64,000 bases of DNA from Nocardioides massiliensis (GTDB lineage: Bacteria; Actinomycetota; Actinomycetes; Propionibacteriales; Nocardioidaceae): positions 1,674,001 to 1,738,000 of the forward strand of contig NZ_JAUSQM010000001.1 of NCBI RefSeq assembly GCF_030811215.1, in the 5' to 3' direction. Below the pieces are notes generated by a model. It was not told the origin of the DNA and ran no database searches. It saw nothing but the letters and a program-made list of their open reading frames with translations. Made by a program: the position numbers and the translations under genes. Of this stretch, positions 1 through 8,443 are shown piece by piece (the first letter of the stretch is position 1; the number at the start of each line of letters is the position of its first letter).

Positions 1-422
1 TCGGCACGGGCGCCCCGGTCCTCCCACGGGGCGTCGAGCAGGTCGAACTCCTCCTTGAGGGATCCGACGCCGACGCCGAGCACGACCCGGCCGTTGCTCA
101 GCAGGTCGAGGGTGCCGTAGCGCTTCGCGATCGCCTCAGGGCGGTGGTAGCCGAGGACCAGCACGGCCGTGACGAGGTTGATCCGCTGCGTGTGGGCGGC
201 GAGGAACGACAACGTGGCAAGCGGGTCCCAGTAGGTGCCACCGCGAGTCGCGGCCGCCTCCTCGGGTACGGCGACGTGCTCGGCGCAGGTGAGGTAGTCG
301 ATCCCGGCCTCGTCGGCGGCGCGGGCCACCGTCACGACGTCCTCGACGCCGGCGGTCCGCTCCCACGCCGACGCGACGGCGGGGACCTGGAAGAGGGTGG
401 GCGTGGCGATGCCGATCTTCAC
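1..422 (-). CDS. LLM-class (F420-type) oxidoreductase, 3' part outside window
   Basis: The N-terminal 140 residues of a luciferase-like monooxygenase-fold protein begin MKIGIATPTLF and run off the left edge. Typical family signatures are visible: DEAGIDYLTCAEHV after the first strand, then RINLVTAVLVLGYHRP and GRVVLGVGVGSLKEEF, the strand pattern of actinobacterial F420-dependent LLM oxidoreductases. The start is a GTG at 422 that overlaps the TGA of the upstream SDR (GTGA), so the two genes are translationally coupled. The cofactor (F420 rather than FMN) is inferred from family habit; the substrate is unknown. Confidence 0.8.
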   Translation of the reverse strand, partial: MKIGIATPTLFQVPAVASAWERTAGVEDVVTVARAADEAGIDYLTCAEHVAVPEEAAATRGGTYWDPLATLSFLAAHTQRINLVTAVLVLGYHRPEAIAKRYGTLDLLSNGRVVLGVGVGSLKEEFDLLDAPWEDRGARA

Positions 423-1261
423 TTCGATGCCTCTGCCCCGTGCTGCGTTGAGCCTTCCATCAATTGCCGCATCCGCCTGTCGGCACCCGCCACGAGCTTC
501 GCGCGCTCGTCGACCGCGCTGCGGATCCGGGCGCCCTCCTCGTTGCCCTCGGCGATCACGACCGGGCCGTGGCCGAGGCTGGCGAGCCCCTGCCGCGCCA
601 CGTCGGCGGGGTCGGAGGCGTGGAAGCCGGGGGCGTCGAAGTTCAGACCGACCCGCTCCATCGCCGGAGTGCGGGTCACGCCGAGCACGAGCTCGACCAC
701 GTCGACCCCCTGCTTGCGCAGCTCGACCCAGACGCTCTCGGCGAAGATCCGGCCGAACGCCTTCACCCCGCCATACACGGAGTGCCGCGTCGAGCCCATG
801 TAGCCGGCCATCGACCCGATGAGCAGGATCCCGCCGCGACCGCGGTCCCGCATCGGCCGGCCGTAGTGCTGCACCAGCGCCATCTGCGTGGTGATGTTGA
901 GCGTGATGACCTGGCCGAACGCCTCGAGGTCGCCGTCGAGGAACTCGGCGCTGTGGGTGTTGGCGCCGGCGTTGTAGATGAGCAGCCCGACCTCGAGGTC
1001 GTCGGTCACCGCCGTCAGCTGCGCGACCGCGTCGGGGGCGGTGAGGTCCATCGCGATCGTGCGTACGTCGACACCCCGCTCGCGGCACATCGCCGCGGTC
1101 TCCTCCAGCGGCTCGGGCTTGCGGGCCAGCAGGACGAGGTGGACGCCGGCGTCGGCGAGCTGGGTGGCGAACTCCCGCCCGACCCCTTCCGAACCACCGG
1201 CGACGACCGCCCACGGTCCGTAGCGCTCGCGCAGCTGGCCTGGGTCGGTCGCGGCGGTCAT
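419..1261 (-). CDS. Short-chain dehydrogenase/reductase
   Basis: A 280-residue classical SDR. The Rossmann glycine motif GGSEGVG lies near the N-terminus, an NAG motif (YNAGANT) follows, and the catalytic YxxxK is present as VYGGVK with an upstream Ser (LIGSMAGYMG). The ATG at 1261 was chosen because AAGGAG lies about 8 nt upstream; longer frames lack the SDR fold in their extra residues. It overlaps the following LLM gene by 4 nt, so the pair probably forms one operon acting on a common, unidentified substrate. Confidence 0.82.
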   Translation of the reverse strand: MTAATDPGQLRERYGPWAVVAGGSEGVGREFATQLADAGVHLVLLARKPEPLEETAAMCRERGVDVRTIAMDLTAPDAVAQLTAVTDDLEVGLLIYNAGANTHSAEFLDGDLEAFGQVITLNITTQMALVQHYGRPMRDRGRGGILLIGSMAGYMGSTRHSVYGGVKAFGRIFAESVWVELRKQGVDVVELVLGVTRTPAMERVGLNFDAPGFHASDPADVARQGLASLGHGPVVIAEGNEEGARIRSAVDERAKLVAGADRRMRQLMEGSTQHGAEASK

Positions 1262-1331
1262 GGGCTGCTCCTTCGTCGGTGGCGTCGCTGCACTGTAGGA
1301 GGAAGCAACGTGGGTCACACCCGAGGTCTCA

Positions 1332-2132
1332 GTGAGTGGGGAACCACCGGTCACCGCCTACGCTTCGGGGGTGACTGTTGACCCTGCAGCCCTCGCCTGG
1401 GCCGACCACGACGCCGTGCTCTTCGACCTCGACGGCGTGGTGACCCCGACCGCCGAGGTGCACATGCGCGCCTGGGCGGAGATGTTCAACGCTTTCCTCG
1501 CCGATGACACCGTGACGGGCGGCGGGGACCGTTCGCCGTACACCGATGACGACTACTTCGCCCACGTCGACGGCAAGCCCCGCTTCGACGGCGTGCGCGA
1601 CTTCCTGCGCGCGCGGGGGATCGACCTGCCGGAGGGTGGGCCGGAGGACTCCGCCGACGTCCAGACCGTCCACGGCCTCGGCAACCGCAAGAACGACGCG
1701 TTCAACGCCGTGCTCGAGCGCGACGGTGTGACGGCGTACCCGGGCTCGGTGCTGCTGCTCGACCACCTGCGCGACCTCGGGCTGCCGCTGGCAGTGGTGT
1801 CGTCGTCGGCCAACGCACCGTCGGTGCTCGAGGCCGCCGGCCTGGCCGACCGGTTCGAGACCGTCGTGTCGGGCGCGGTCGCGGCCGAGCTCGGCCTGCC
1901 CGGCAAGCCGGCCCCCGACACGTTCGTGCACGCCGCCACGGTGCTGGGTACGACGCCGGAGCGCGCGGTCGTCCTCGAGGACGCCGTCTCCGGCGTGCGC
2001 GCCGGAGCGAGTGGCGGGTTCGCACTCGTGATCGGTGTCGACCGTGGTGCGGGCGCCGCTGTGCTCACCGACGCCGGTGCCCACCTGGTCGTGGCCGACC
2101 TCGCCGAGCTCGTCCCGGGGGAGGACCGATGA
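1332..2132 (+). CDS. pgmB: HAD-family beta-phosphoglucomutase
   Basis: A 266-residue HAD hydrolase of the beta-phosphoglucomutase type. The nucleophile motif FDLDGVV (Asp32/Asp34) starts the core, followed by SSSANAPSVLEAAGL (motif II serine region) and KPAPDTFVHAATVLG plus VVLEDAVSGVRAG (motifs III and IV). Beta-PGM converts beta-glucose-1-phosphate to glucose-6-phosphate. Its stop overlaps the start of a GH65 phosphorylase, whose product is beta-glucose-1-phosphate, and this context supports the assignment. GTG at 1332 has GAGG about 6 nt upstream; GTG at 1371 is an alternative start. Confidence 0.85.
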   Translation: MSGEPPVTAYASGVTVDPAALAWADHDAVLFDLDGVVTPTAEVHMRAWAEMFNAFLADDTVTGGGDRSPYTDDDYFAHVDGKPRFDGVRDFLRARGIDLPEGGPEDSADVQTVHGLGNRKNDAFNAVLERDGVTAYPGSVLLLDHLRDLGLPLAVVSSSANAPSVLEAAGLADRFETVVSGAVAAELGLPGKPAPDTFVHAATVLGTTPERAVVLEDAVSGVRAGASGGFALVIGVDRGAGAAVLTDAGAHLVVADLAELVPGEDR

Positions 2133-4675
2133 AGCGCTGGCTCGGCTCCGGCGAGCCCGTCGACCGGGGTCGCTTCCCGGTCGACCCGTGGCGGCTGGTC
2201 GAGACGGCGTACCGCTCCGAGGACCTCGGCACCACCGAGACGGTCTTCGCCGTCGGCAACGGCTACCTCGGCATGCGCGGCAACCCCGAGGAGGGCCGCG
2301 ACGCCTACGCCCACGGCACCTTCATCAACGGCTTCCACGAGACCTGGCCGATCCGGCACGCCGAGGCGGCGTACGGCTTCGCGCGCACGGGCCAGACGAT
2401 CGTCAACGTCCCCGACACCAAGGTCATCAAGTTGTACGTCGACGACGAGCCGCTGATCCTGGGGACCGCCGACCTCGAGCACTACGAGCGCTCGCTGGAC
2501 TTCCGGGACGGCGTCCTGCGCCGCGAGCTGATCTGGCGCACGCCGGCCGGCAAGCGGGTGCAGGTCGTCTCGACCCGGATGGTGTCGATGGCCCAGCGCC
2601 ATCTGGCGATCATGACCCTCGAGGTCACGATGCTGGAGGGCGATGCGCCGATCGTCATCTCCTCGCAGATCCTCAACCGCCAGGACGGCGAGGACGAGTA
2701 CCACGTCCGCGACGCCGCGATGGGCGAGGGATTCGACCCGCGCAAGACCGCGACCTTCGAGGAGCGCGTGCTCGAGCCGATGGGTCACCAGATCGATGAG
2801 GACCGCATGTGGCTGGGCTACCGGTGCGCGCGGTCCCGGATGACGTTGGCAGTCGCGGCCGACCACCACCTGCACACCAAGGACGAGACCGAGGTCGTGA
2901 CCTCGTGTGAGGAGGACCGCGGCAAGGTCGTCTTCCGGATCGAGGCGACCGAGGGCCAGACCGCCCGGCTGGAGAAGTTCGTGACCTACCACAGCTCCGC
3001 GGGCGTGCCCGTGCGCGAGCTCGTGGACCGCTGCGACCGCACCCTCGACCGCGCCGCCCGGCACTCGGTCGAGCACTTCCATGCCGAGCAGCGCGAGTGG
3101 TTCGCCCGCTACTGGGAGGTCGCCGACGTCGAGGTCGGTGGCGGCAACGCCATGCAGCAGGCGGTGCGCTTCAACCTCTTCCACCTCGAGCAGGCCACTT
3201 CGCGCGCCGATCAGCAGGGCGTCGCGGCGAAGGGCGTGACCGGCTCCGGCTACGAGGGTCACTACTTCTGGGACACCGAGATCTACGTCCTTCCGTTCCT
3301 CACCTACACCCAGCCCCACAACGCCCGCAACGTGCTGCACTTCCGCAGCCGTATGCTGCCGGCCGCCCGCAGCCGTGCGCGCGAGATGGCGCAGTCGGGG
3401 GTGTTGTTCCCGTGGCGCACCATCAACGGCGAGGAGGCCTCGGCCTACTACGCCGCCGGCAGCGCCCAGATGCACATCAACGCCGACATCGCCTATGCGT
3501 TGATGCAGTACGTCGGCGCCACCAACGACACCGGGTTCCTCGTGCGCGAGGGTGCCGAGCTGCTGGTGGAGACCGCGCGGATGTGGTCGGAGCTGGGCTT
3601 CTGGCGCCGGCGCAACGGTGACGACCCGACCTTCCACATCCACGGCGTGACGGGGCCGGACGAATACACGACCGTCGTCAACAACAACCTGTTCACCAAC
3701 GTCATGGCGCGCTTCAACCTCGAGCGCGCCGCGATCGTGATCGAGCGGATGCGCGTCGAGCACCCGACGGAGTACGCCGCCATGGCGCGGCGGCTCGAGC
3801 TCACCGAGTCCGAGCCCGAGCTGTGGCGCAAGTGCGCCGAGGGTATGGCGATCCCGTTCGACGAGGGACTCGGCATCCACCCCCAGGACGACTTCTTCCT
3901 CGACCGCGAGGTGTGGGACCTCTCCCGCACCCCCGACGAGCTGCGGCCGCTGCTGCTGAACTACCACCCGTTGGTGATCTACCGGTTCCAGGTGCTCAAG
4001 CAGGCCGACGTGGTCCTGGCGATGTTCCTTCAGGGCGACCGCTTCACCCCGGAGCAGAAGAAGGCGAACTTCGACTACTACGACCCGATCACCACGGGGG
4101 ACTCCACCCTGTCGGCGGTCGTGCAGTCGATCGTCGCCGCCGAGGTGGGCTACCACGAGACGGCGATGGAGTACTTCCGCAAGGCGCTCTACGTCGACCT
4201 CGCCGACCTGCACGGCAACACCGTCGACGGCATGCACATCGCCTCGCTCGGTGGCGTATGGAGTGCGCTGACGTTCGGCTTCGCCGGCATGAGCGACCGC
4301 AACGGCCGGCTCACCTTCAACCCCCGGCTGCCCGCGGACTGGTCGCACCTGCGCTTCCGCATGACCTGGCGCGGCTCGCGGCTGATCGTGCAGGTCACCC
4401 AGGACGAGCTGGTCATCGAGGTCGTCGAGAGGGGCGAGGAGGAGGTCCGCGTGCGGGTGCGCGGCGAGGCCTACTCCGCCGCCGTCGACCGTCCACTTCG
4501 GGTGCCGCTGCCCGACCAGGGACCGCGCATCGACGGCCTCATGAGCAACGTCCCGCAGACCGGCGGCACCCGCGCCGACGGCACCACGATCACCGCCGGC
4601 GTACCCGAGCCGATGGTCGTCGAGGAGCTGGCCGACGAGGACCTGCCACCGCCGGAGCTGGCCCAGGGCGACTAG
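2129..4675 (+). CDS. Glycoside hydrolase family 65 disaccharide phosphorylase
   Basis: An 848-residue GH65 protein (maltose, trehalose or kojibiose phosphorylase family). An N-terminal beta-sandwich (about residues 1-280) precedes the (alpha/alpha)6 barrel. The barrel carries GHYFWDTEIYVLPF, the EASAYYAAGSAQMHINADIA stretch and HGVTGPDEYT, whose glutamate (about residue 512) is the family's general acid. It starts by ATGA overlap with the beta-phosphoglucomutase gene, so phosphorolysis and entry of beta-Glc-1-P into glycolysis are coupled. Which disaccharide is cleaved cannot be decided from sequence alone. The stop codon TAG lies in a CTAG shared with the convergent gene. Confidence 0.9.
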   Translation: MKRWLGSGEPVDRGRFPVDPWRLVETAYRSEDLGTTETVFAVGNGYLGMRGNPEEGRDAYAHGTFINGFHETWPIRHAEAAYGFARTGQTIVNVPDTKVIKLYVDDEPLILGTADLEHYERSLDFRDGVLRRELIWRTPAGKRVQVVSTRMVSMAQRHLAIMTLEVTMLEGDAPIVISSQILNRQDGEDEYHVRDAAMGEGFDPRKTATFEERVLEPMGHQIDEDRMWLGYRCARSRMTLAVAADHHLHTKDETEVVTSCEEDRGKVVFRIEATEGQTARLEKFVTYHSSAGVPVRELVDRCDRTLDRAARHSVEHFHAEQREWFARYWEVADVEVGGGNAMQQAVRFNLFHLEQATSRADQQGVAAKGVTGSGYEGHYFWDTEIYVLPFLTYTQPHNARNVLHFRSRMLPAARSRAREMAQSGVLFPWRTINGEEASAYYAAGSAQMHINADIAYALMQYVGATNDTGFLVREGAELLVETARMWSELGFWRRRNGDDPTFHIHGVTGPDEYTTVVNNNLFTNVMARFNLERAAIVIERMRVEHPTEYAAMARRLELTESEPELWRKCAEGMAIPFDEGLGIHPQDDFFLDREVWDLSRTPDELRPLLLNYHPLVIYRFQVLKQADVVLAMFLQGDRFTPEQKKANFDYYDPITTGDSTLSAVVQSIVAAEVGYHETAMEYFRKALYVDLADLHGNTVDGMHIASLGGVWSALTFGFAGMSDRNGRLTFNPRLPADWSHLRFRMTWRGSRLIVQVTQDELVIEVVERGEEEVRVRVRGEAYSAAVDRPLRVPLPDQGPRIDGLMSNVPQTGGTRADGTTITAGVPEPMVVEELADEDLPPPELAQGD

Positions 4676-6645
4676 CGACCCGCGGGCGCCAGCGCCAGGA
4701 CCAGGTCCAACGCGGCCTGCGTCGCGGCGTTGATGGCGCCGGGGCCGGCAGCCTCGCCGATGACATGGATCCGCACGTCCGACGGCAGCGCTGCCCGCAG
4801 ACTCGCCACCAGCGGGTTGTCCGCACCCACGCGGGGCCGCACGTCGATCACGGTGTCGGCCTCGACCTCATGGGCGTCGTACGCCGTGCGCAGCAGCAGG
4901 TGGCCACCGGCGTCCAGGTAGTCCTGGATGTGCCGGTGCCGCCCGAGCGCGCCGAGCTCGGGACCGACATACCGCTCCGGGCTCACGAGGGTCGTCTCGC
5001 GCCCACGGGCCCGGCAGATCTGGGCGATCCGCAGGGCCGCGATGCTGGTGCCGAGGACGAGCACGCGTGCGCCGACGGTGTCGTCGTCGTCCTCCAGCCA
5101 CGACGCGAGCGAAGGGACGTCGAGGGCACCGGCGGGGTGGTCGATCGTGGACCAGTCGCCGCCGGTGGCGAGGACGACGTCGTCGTACCCCTGGGCGGTC
5201 GGGGCGCGCAGCTCCTCGCCGAGGCGCAGCTCGACGTCGGTGTCGGCGAGGGTACGGCGCAGCCACGCCAGGTAGTCGGCGAGTGGGCCGTCGACGGCGG
5301 CAGCCTGCCGCAGCATGCCGCCGACCTCGGTGGCGCGCTCCAGCAACGTGACGCGATGACCCGCATGGTTGAGCCGGATCGCTGCCTCCAGGCCAGCAGG
5401 ACCTGCGCCGACGACGAGGACCTGCCGGGGGCGCGTCGGGGTCGGAAGCGGCTCCGCGTCGCGGCCGAGCTGCGGGTTGACGGCGCACCGCACCGGTGTG
5501 CGCAGCGCGATGTTGCCGATGCAGGTGTACTGGTAGATGCACGGCCGGACCCGGTCGCCCTCGCTGTCGGCGAGCTTGCGCGGCATGTCCGGGTCGGCGA
5601 GCAGCCGCCGCGCGAAGCCCACGAAGTCGCCCGTGCCGTCGGCGATCAGTCCGTCGGCGGCGGCGGCATCGTGGCGGCCGTAGGTGATCACCGTGGCACC
5701 GGTCTCGCGCCGCAGCTCGGCGGCGAAGCGGGGGAGGTCCTGCACCCGGTGCGGTGCATAGGAGTCGGTGGCCGAGGTCGCGACGTCGGTGTTGGCGTAC
5801 GCCGTCAGGTGGATCGCGTCCGCACCGGCAGCGAGCGCGCGCCGCGCTACCTCGCTCTGCTCGTCGAAGGTCTCGCCCACCTCGTGGTGATATTCCCTGC
5901 TGTTGAGCCGGATCCACACCGGATAGTCGGGACCGACCGTCTCGCGGACCTGCCGGATGACGGTGAGCAGCACCCGGGTCCGGCCGTCGAGGTCCCCGCC
6001 CCAGCCGTCGGTGCGCTGATTGCGCGGTGTGAGGAAGGAGTCGATGAAGTAGCCGTGACCGGCGTGGATCTCGACGCCGTCATAGCCGGCCCGCTGGCAG
6101 CGCGCGGCTGCGTCGGCGTACCGGCCGATGATGCGGACGATGTCGTCCTCGTCCGCGACCTTCTGCTCGAGGTTGGCACCCGGGGTCAGCCAGGCTTCCG
6201 CCATCGCGGTGGCCTCTTCGCGGGGAAGCATCCGACCGACCTCGTCGGGGTTCGGGAACGGCTGCTCGAAGGCCACGACCCGCGGGTTGCCCTGGAGCAT
6301 GTCGTACTGCGCGTAGATGCCCATGTAGTTGAGCTGGGCCGCGATCTTCGACCCGTGTGCGTGCACTGCGTCGGCGAGACGGCGCATCCCCGGCAGGTAG
6401 CGGTCGTCGGAGATCGCCTGCATCTGCGGGTGGTTGACGCCCTCGGGATAGGCCACCTGCGCCGTGCCGATCAGCAGCAGTCCGGCGCCGCCGCGCGCCC
6501 GGGCCTCGTAGAACGCGACCTCGGTGTCGCTGACCGAGCCGTCGGGGTTGCTCAGCAGGATGCCCATCGGGCACAGGACGATCCGGTTGCGCAGCTCCAT
6601 CGAGCCGATGCGGCCGGTGGAGAGCAGGTGCGGGTACGGGCTCAT
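4672..6645 (-). CDS. OYE/2,4-dienoyl-CoA reductase-like flavoprotein
   Basis: A 657-residue two-domain protein. Residues 1-360 form an Old Yellow Enzyme FMN barrel (HAGHGYFIDSFLTPRNQR, GWGGDLDGR). Residues about 395-657 form an FAD/NAD(P)-binding reductase module (VLVVGAGPAGLEAAIRL, then a second nucleotide-binding segment VLVLGTSIAALRIA). The architecture matches FadH and trimethylamine dehydrogenase. The linker iron-sulfur motif is atypical: Cys369, Cys375 and Cys387 are present, but the expected second cysteine is Gln372. The gene overlaps the upstream TetR gene (ATGA) and ends in a CTAG shared with the GH65 stop. Substrate unknown. Confidence 0.85.
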   Translation of the reverse strand: MSPYPHLLSTGRIGSMELRNRIVLCPMGILLSNPDGSVSDTEVAFYEARARGGAGLLLIGTAQVAYPEGVNHPQMQAISDDRYLPGMRRLADAVHAHGSKIAAQLNYMGIYAQYDMLQGNPRVVAFEQPFPNPDEVGRMLPREEATAMAEAWLTPGANLEQKVADEDDIVRIIGRYADAAARCQRAGYDGVEIHAGHGYFIDSFLTPRNQRTDGWGGDLDGRTRVLLTVIRQVRETVGPDYPVWIRLNSREYHHEVGETFDEQSEVARRALAAGADAIHLTAYANTDVATSATDSYAPHRVQDLPRFAAELRRETGATVITYGRHDAAAADGLIADGTGDFVGFARRLLADPDMPRKLADSEGDRVRPCIYQYTCIGNIALRTPVRCAVNPQLGRDAEPLPTPTRPRQVLVVGAGPAGLEAAIRLNHAGHRVTLLERATEVGGMLRQAAAVDGPLADYLAWLRRTLADTDVELRLGEELRAPTAQGYDDVVLATGGDWSTIDHPAGALDVPSLASWLEDDDDTVGARVLVLGTSIAALRIAQICRARGRETTLVSPERYVGPELGALGRHRHIQDYLDAGGHLLLRTAYDAHEVEADTVIDVRPRVGADNPLVASLRAALPSDVRIHVIGEAAGPGAINAATQAALDLVLALAPAGR

Positions 6646-7256
6646 GCGGGGCTCCCGGTGGTCGTGGTCAGCAGGCGTCGCAGGTGCGCGACGAGGTCGT
6701 CGACGAGAGCGTCGGGTTCGCGGTCGTAGCCGGAGTCGACCCAGTCGGCGAGCCAGACCTGCAACGCGGAGATGATCATGCCGCGCGCGATCGCGGGTCG
6801 GAGGTCGCCCAGCTGCCCGGCGGTGACTGCGGCGCGGACGCCGGCGTCGATCGTGCGCATGCCGGCGGCCCACGCGGTGGCCTGGTCGGCGGTGGTCCCG
6901 GTGCCGTAGAGCCAGCCCGAGGCGGTGCGCAGGTTGAGCTCGAGGTAGGTGGGGTGGTCCGCGAGGTAGGAGACGGCGCCCGCGACGCCGGTGAGGATGC
7001 GCTCCAACGGCTGGTCGGTCGCGGCGATGCGCTCGTCGACCCGGGCGCGCAGGTCGGTGTTGCGACGCCGGTGCAGCTCGTTCCAGACCTCCTCCTTGCC
7101 GGGGAAGGCCTTGTAGAACGTCGCGAGGGAGACGCCGGCGGCTCGCGCGATCGCGGTGACCTTCGTGTCGGCGTACCCCTGTTGGGCGAACTCGCGCTCG
7201 GCCGCGTCGAGGACGAGGGCACGGTAGAGCGCGTGGCGTTCCTCGACGAGGGTCAT
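6642..7256 (-). CDS. TetR/AcrR-family transcriptional regulator
   Basis: A 204-residue TetR protein. The N-terminal helix-turn-helix is clear: AEREFAQQGYADTKVTAIARAAG, then VSLATFYKAFPGKEEVW. The remainder is a helical ligand-binding domain. ATG at 7256 was chosen since residues added upstream are not TetR-like and would run into the operators. It is co-transcribed with the OYE-like gene downstream (ATGA overlap) and diverges from the DapB-like gene at 7355. The two palindromes in the 98-bp gap between them are its most likely binding sites, giving autoregulation plus control of both directions. Confidence 0.85.
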   Translation of the reverse strand: MTLVEERHALYRALVLDAAEREFAQQGYADTKVTAIARAAGVSLATFYKAFPGKEEVWNELHRRRNTDLRARVDERIAATDQPLERILTGVAGAVSYLADHPTYLELNLRTASGWLYGTGTTADQATAWAAGMRTIDAGVRAAVTAGQLGDLRPAIARGMIISALQVWLADWVDSGYDREPDALVDDLVAHLRRLLTTTTGSPA

Positions 7257-7292
7257 CGCGCCTCCTGCGCTGAATCGCTTGACCGGGTAGGG

Positions 7293-7330
7293 CAGAACGG
7301 AGATTCTGTGACGCAGAACATACATTCTGC
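7293..7330. promoter_or_regulatory. Two tandem palindromic operators
   Basis: CAGAA-N6-TTCTG at 7293-7308 and GCAGAA-N6-TTCTGC at 7313-7330 have the same arms and spacer length, with centres 21 bp apart (two helical turns). They sit between the divergent TetR gene and the DapB-like gene. This arrangement is typical for cooperative TetR binding; the link to the adjacent TetR is inference. Confidence 0.7.
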
Positions 7331-7354
7331 GGACCGCCAGCGCGAGGAGTCGCC

Positions 7355-8443
7355 ATGTCCCCGTCCACCCGCCCGATCCGGATCTTCCAGGTCGCCACCG
7401 GCAACGTCGGCTCCGAGATGATCAAGCGTCTCGGCCCCCACCCCGACCTCGAGCTCGTGGGCGTGCACTGCTACACCCCCGACAAGATCGGCAAGGACGT
7501 GGGCGAGCTCGCCGGGATCGGCCCGCTCGGCATCACGGCCACCGGGACGGTCGAGGAGATCATCGCGGCGCGCCCGGACGTGGTGACGTTCCACGGCGTC
7601 TTCCCCGACGAGGACCTTTACGTGCAGGTGCTCGAGGCGGGCATCAACGTCGTCACCACCGCCGACTGGATCACCGGCTTCCACCGCGACACCAACCACC
7701 CGCACCCGTCGGGGCGGCGTACGAGCGAGGTCCTGCAGGAGGCCTGCCTCAAGGGTGGGTCGACGTTCTACGGCACGGGGATGAACCCCGGCGTCAACCA
7801 GATCATCGGGATCGCCTGCACCGCCGACGTGGCCGACATCGAGAACGTCACCACCATCGAGTCGGTCGACGTGTCCTGCCACCACTCGGCCGACACCTGG
7901 CGCGAGGTGGGCTACGGCCGACCGGTCGACGACCCCGAGCTGCCGGGAATGCTGCGGAAATACACCGAGGTCTTCGCCGACGCTGTCTACCTCAAGGCCG
8001 AGGCGTTCGGGCTCGAGCTGGACGAGGTGGTCTTCGAGGCCGAGCTCGGCGCGTGCACGAAGGACGTCGACCTGGGGTGGTACCAGCTGCCGAAGGGATC
8101 ACTGGGCGGGTCCTACGTGAAGTACGTCGGGATGCTCGACGGCGTCGCGCGCGTCGAGACCCACCTCGAGTGGCAGATGACGCCCCACACCGACCCGTCG
8201 TGGGACATCAAGGGCTGCTACATCACGCAGGTGAAGGGCGACCCGTTCATCTACAACAAGCACATGGTCTTCCCGGCGGCCGGCGTCGACCTGTCCGACC
8301 CGTCGCAGTTCGCGAGCCTCGGGATGACGGTGACCGGCATGCCCGCGCTGCACGCGATCCGCTCGGTGGTCGCCGCGCCGCCGGGCATCGTCACCAGCAA
8401 CGACCTGCCGCTGCGGGCGTTCGCGGGGCGGTTCAAGCTCTAG
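7355..8443 (+). CDS. DapB-like NAD(P)-dependent oxidoreductase
   Basis: A 362-residue protein with an N-terminal Rossmann fold (IRIFQVATGNVGSEMIKRL) and the general layout of the dihydrodipicolinate reductase/2,4-diaminopentanoate dehydrogenase-like family common in mycobacteria and Nocardioides. GTGMNPGVNQII resembles the GxNPG signature of this group. ATG at 7355 follows a GAGGAG site. It diverges from a TetR gene across paired operators, so it is probably inducible. It ends 11 bp inside the convergent amidotransferase gene. The physiological substrate is not known. Confidence 0.75.
   Translation: MSPSTRPIRIFQVATGNVGSEMIKRLGPHPDLELVGVHCYTPDKIGKDVGELAGIGPLGITATGTVEEIIAARPDVVTFHGVFPDEDLYVQVLEAGINVVTTADWITGFHRDTNHPHPSGRRTSEVLQEACLKGGSTFYGTGMNPGVNQIIGIACTADVADIENVTTIESVDVSCHHSADTWREVGYGRPVDDPELPGMLRKYTEVFADAVYLKAEAFGLELDEVVFEAELGACTKDVDLGWYQLPKGSLGGSYVKYVGMLDGVARVETHLEWQMTPHTDPSWDIKGCYITQVKGDPFIYNKHMVFPAAGVDLSDPSQFASLGMTVTGMPALHAIRSVVAAPPGIVTSNDLPLRAFAGRFKL

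Noticed and set aside
1553-4348. Long minus-strand open frame (931 codons) across the phosphorylase genes
   Set aside because: It is antisense to the clear HAD and GH65 genes, is rich in Arg, Val, Gly and Asp as expected for high-GC shadow frames, and shows no domain.
3823-6729. Plus-strand open frame of 968 codons spanning the GH65 end and the OYE-like gene
   Set aside because: It crosses two real genes in other frames and has low-complexity composition.
7257-7325. Longer start for the TetR gene at 7325
   Set aside because: The extra 23 residues are not TetR-like and would place coding sequence over the paired operators.
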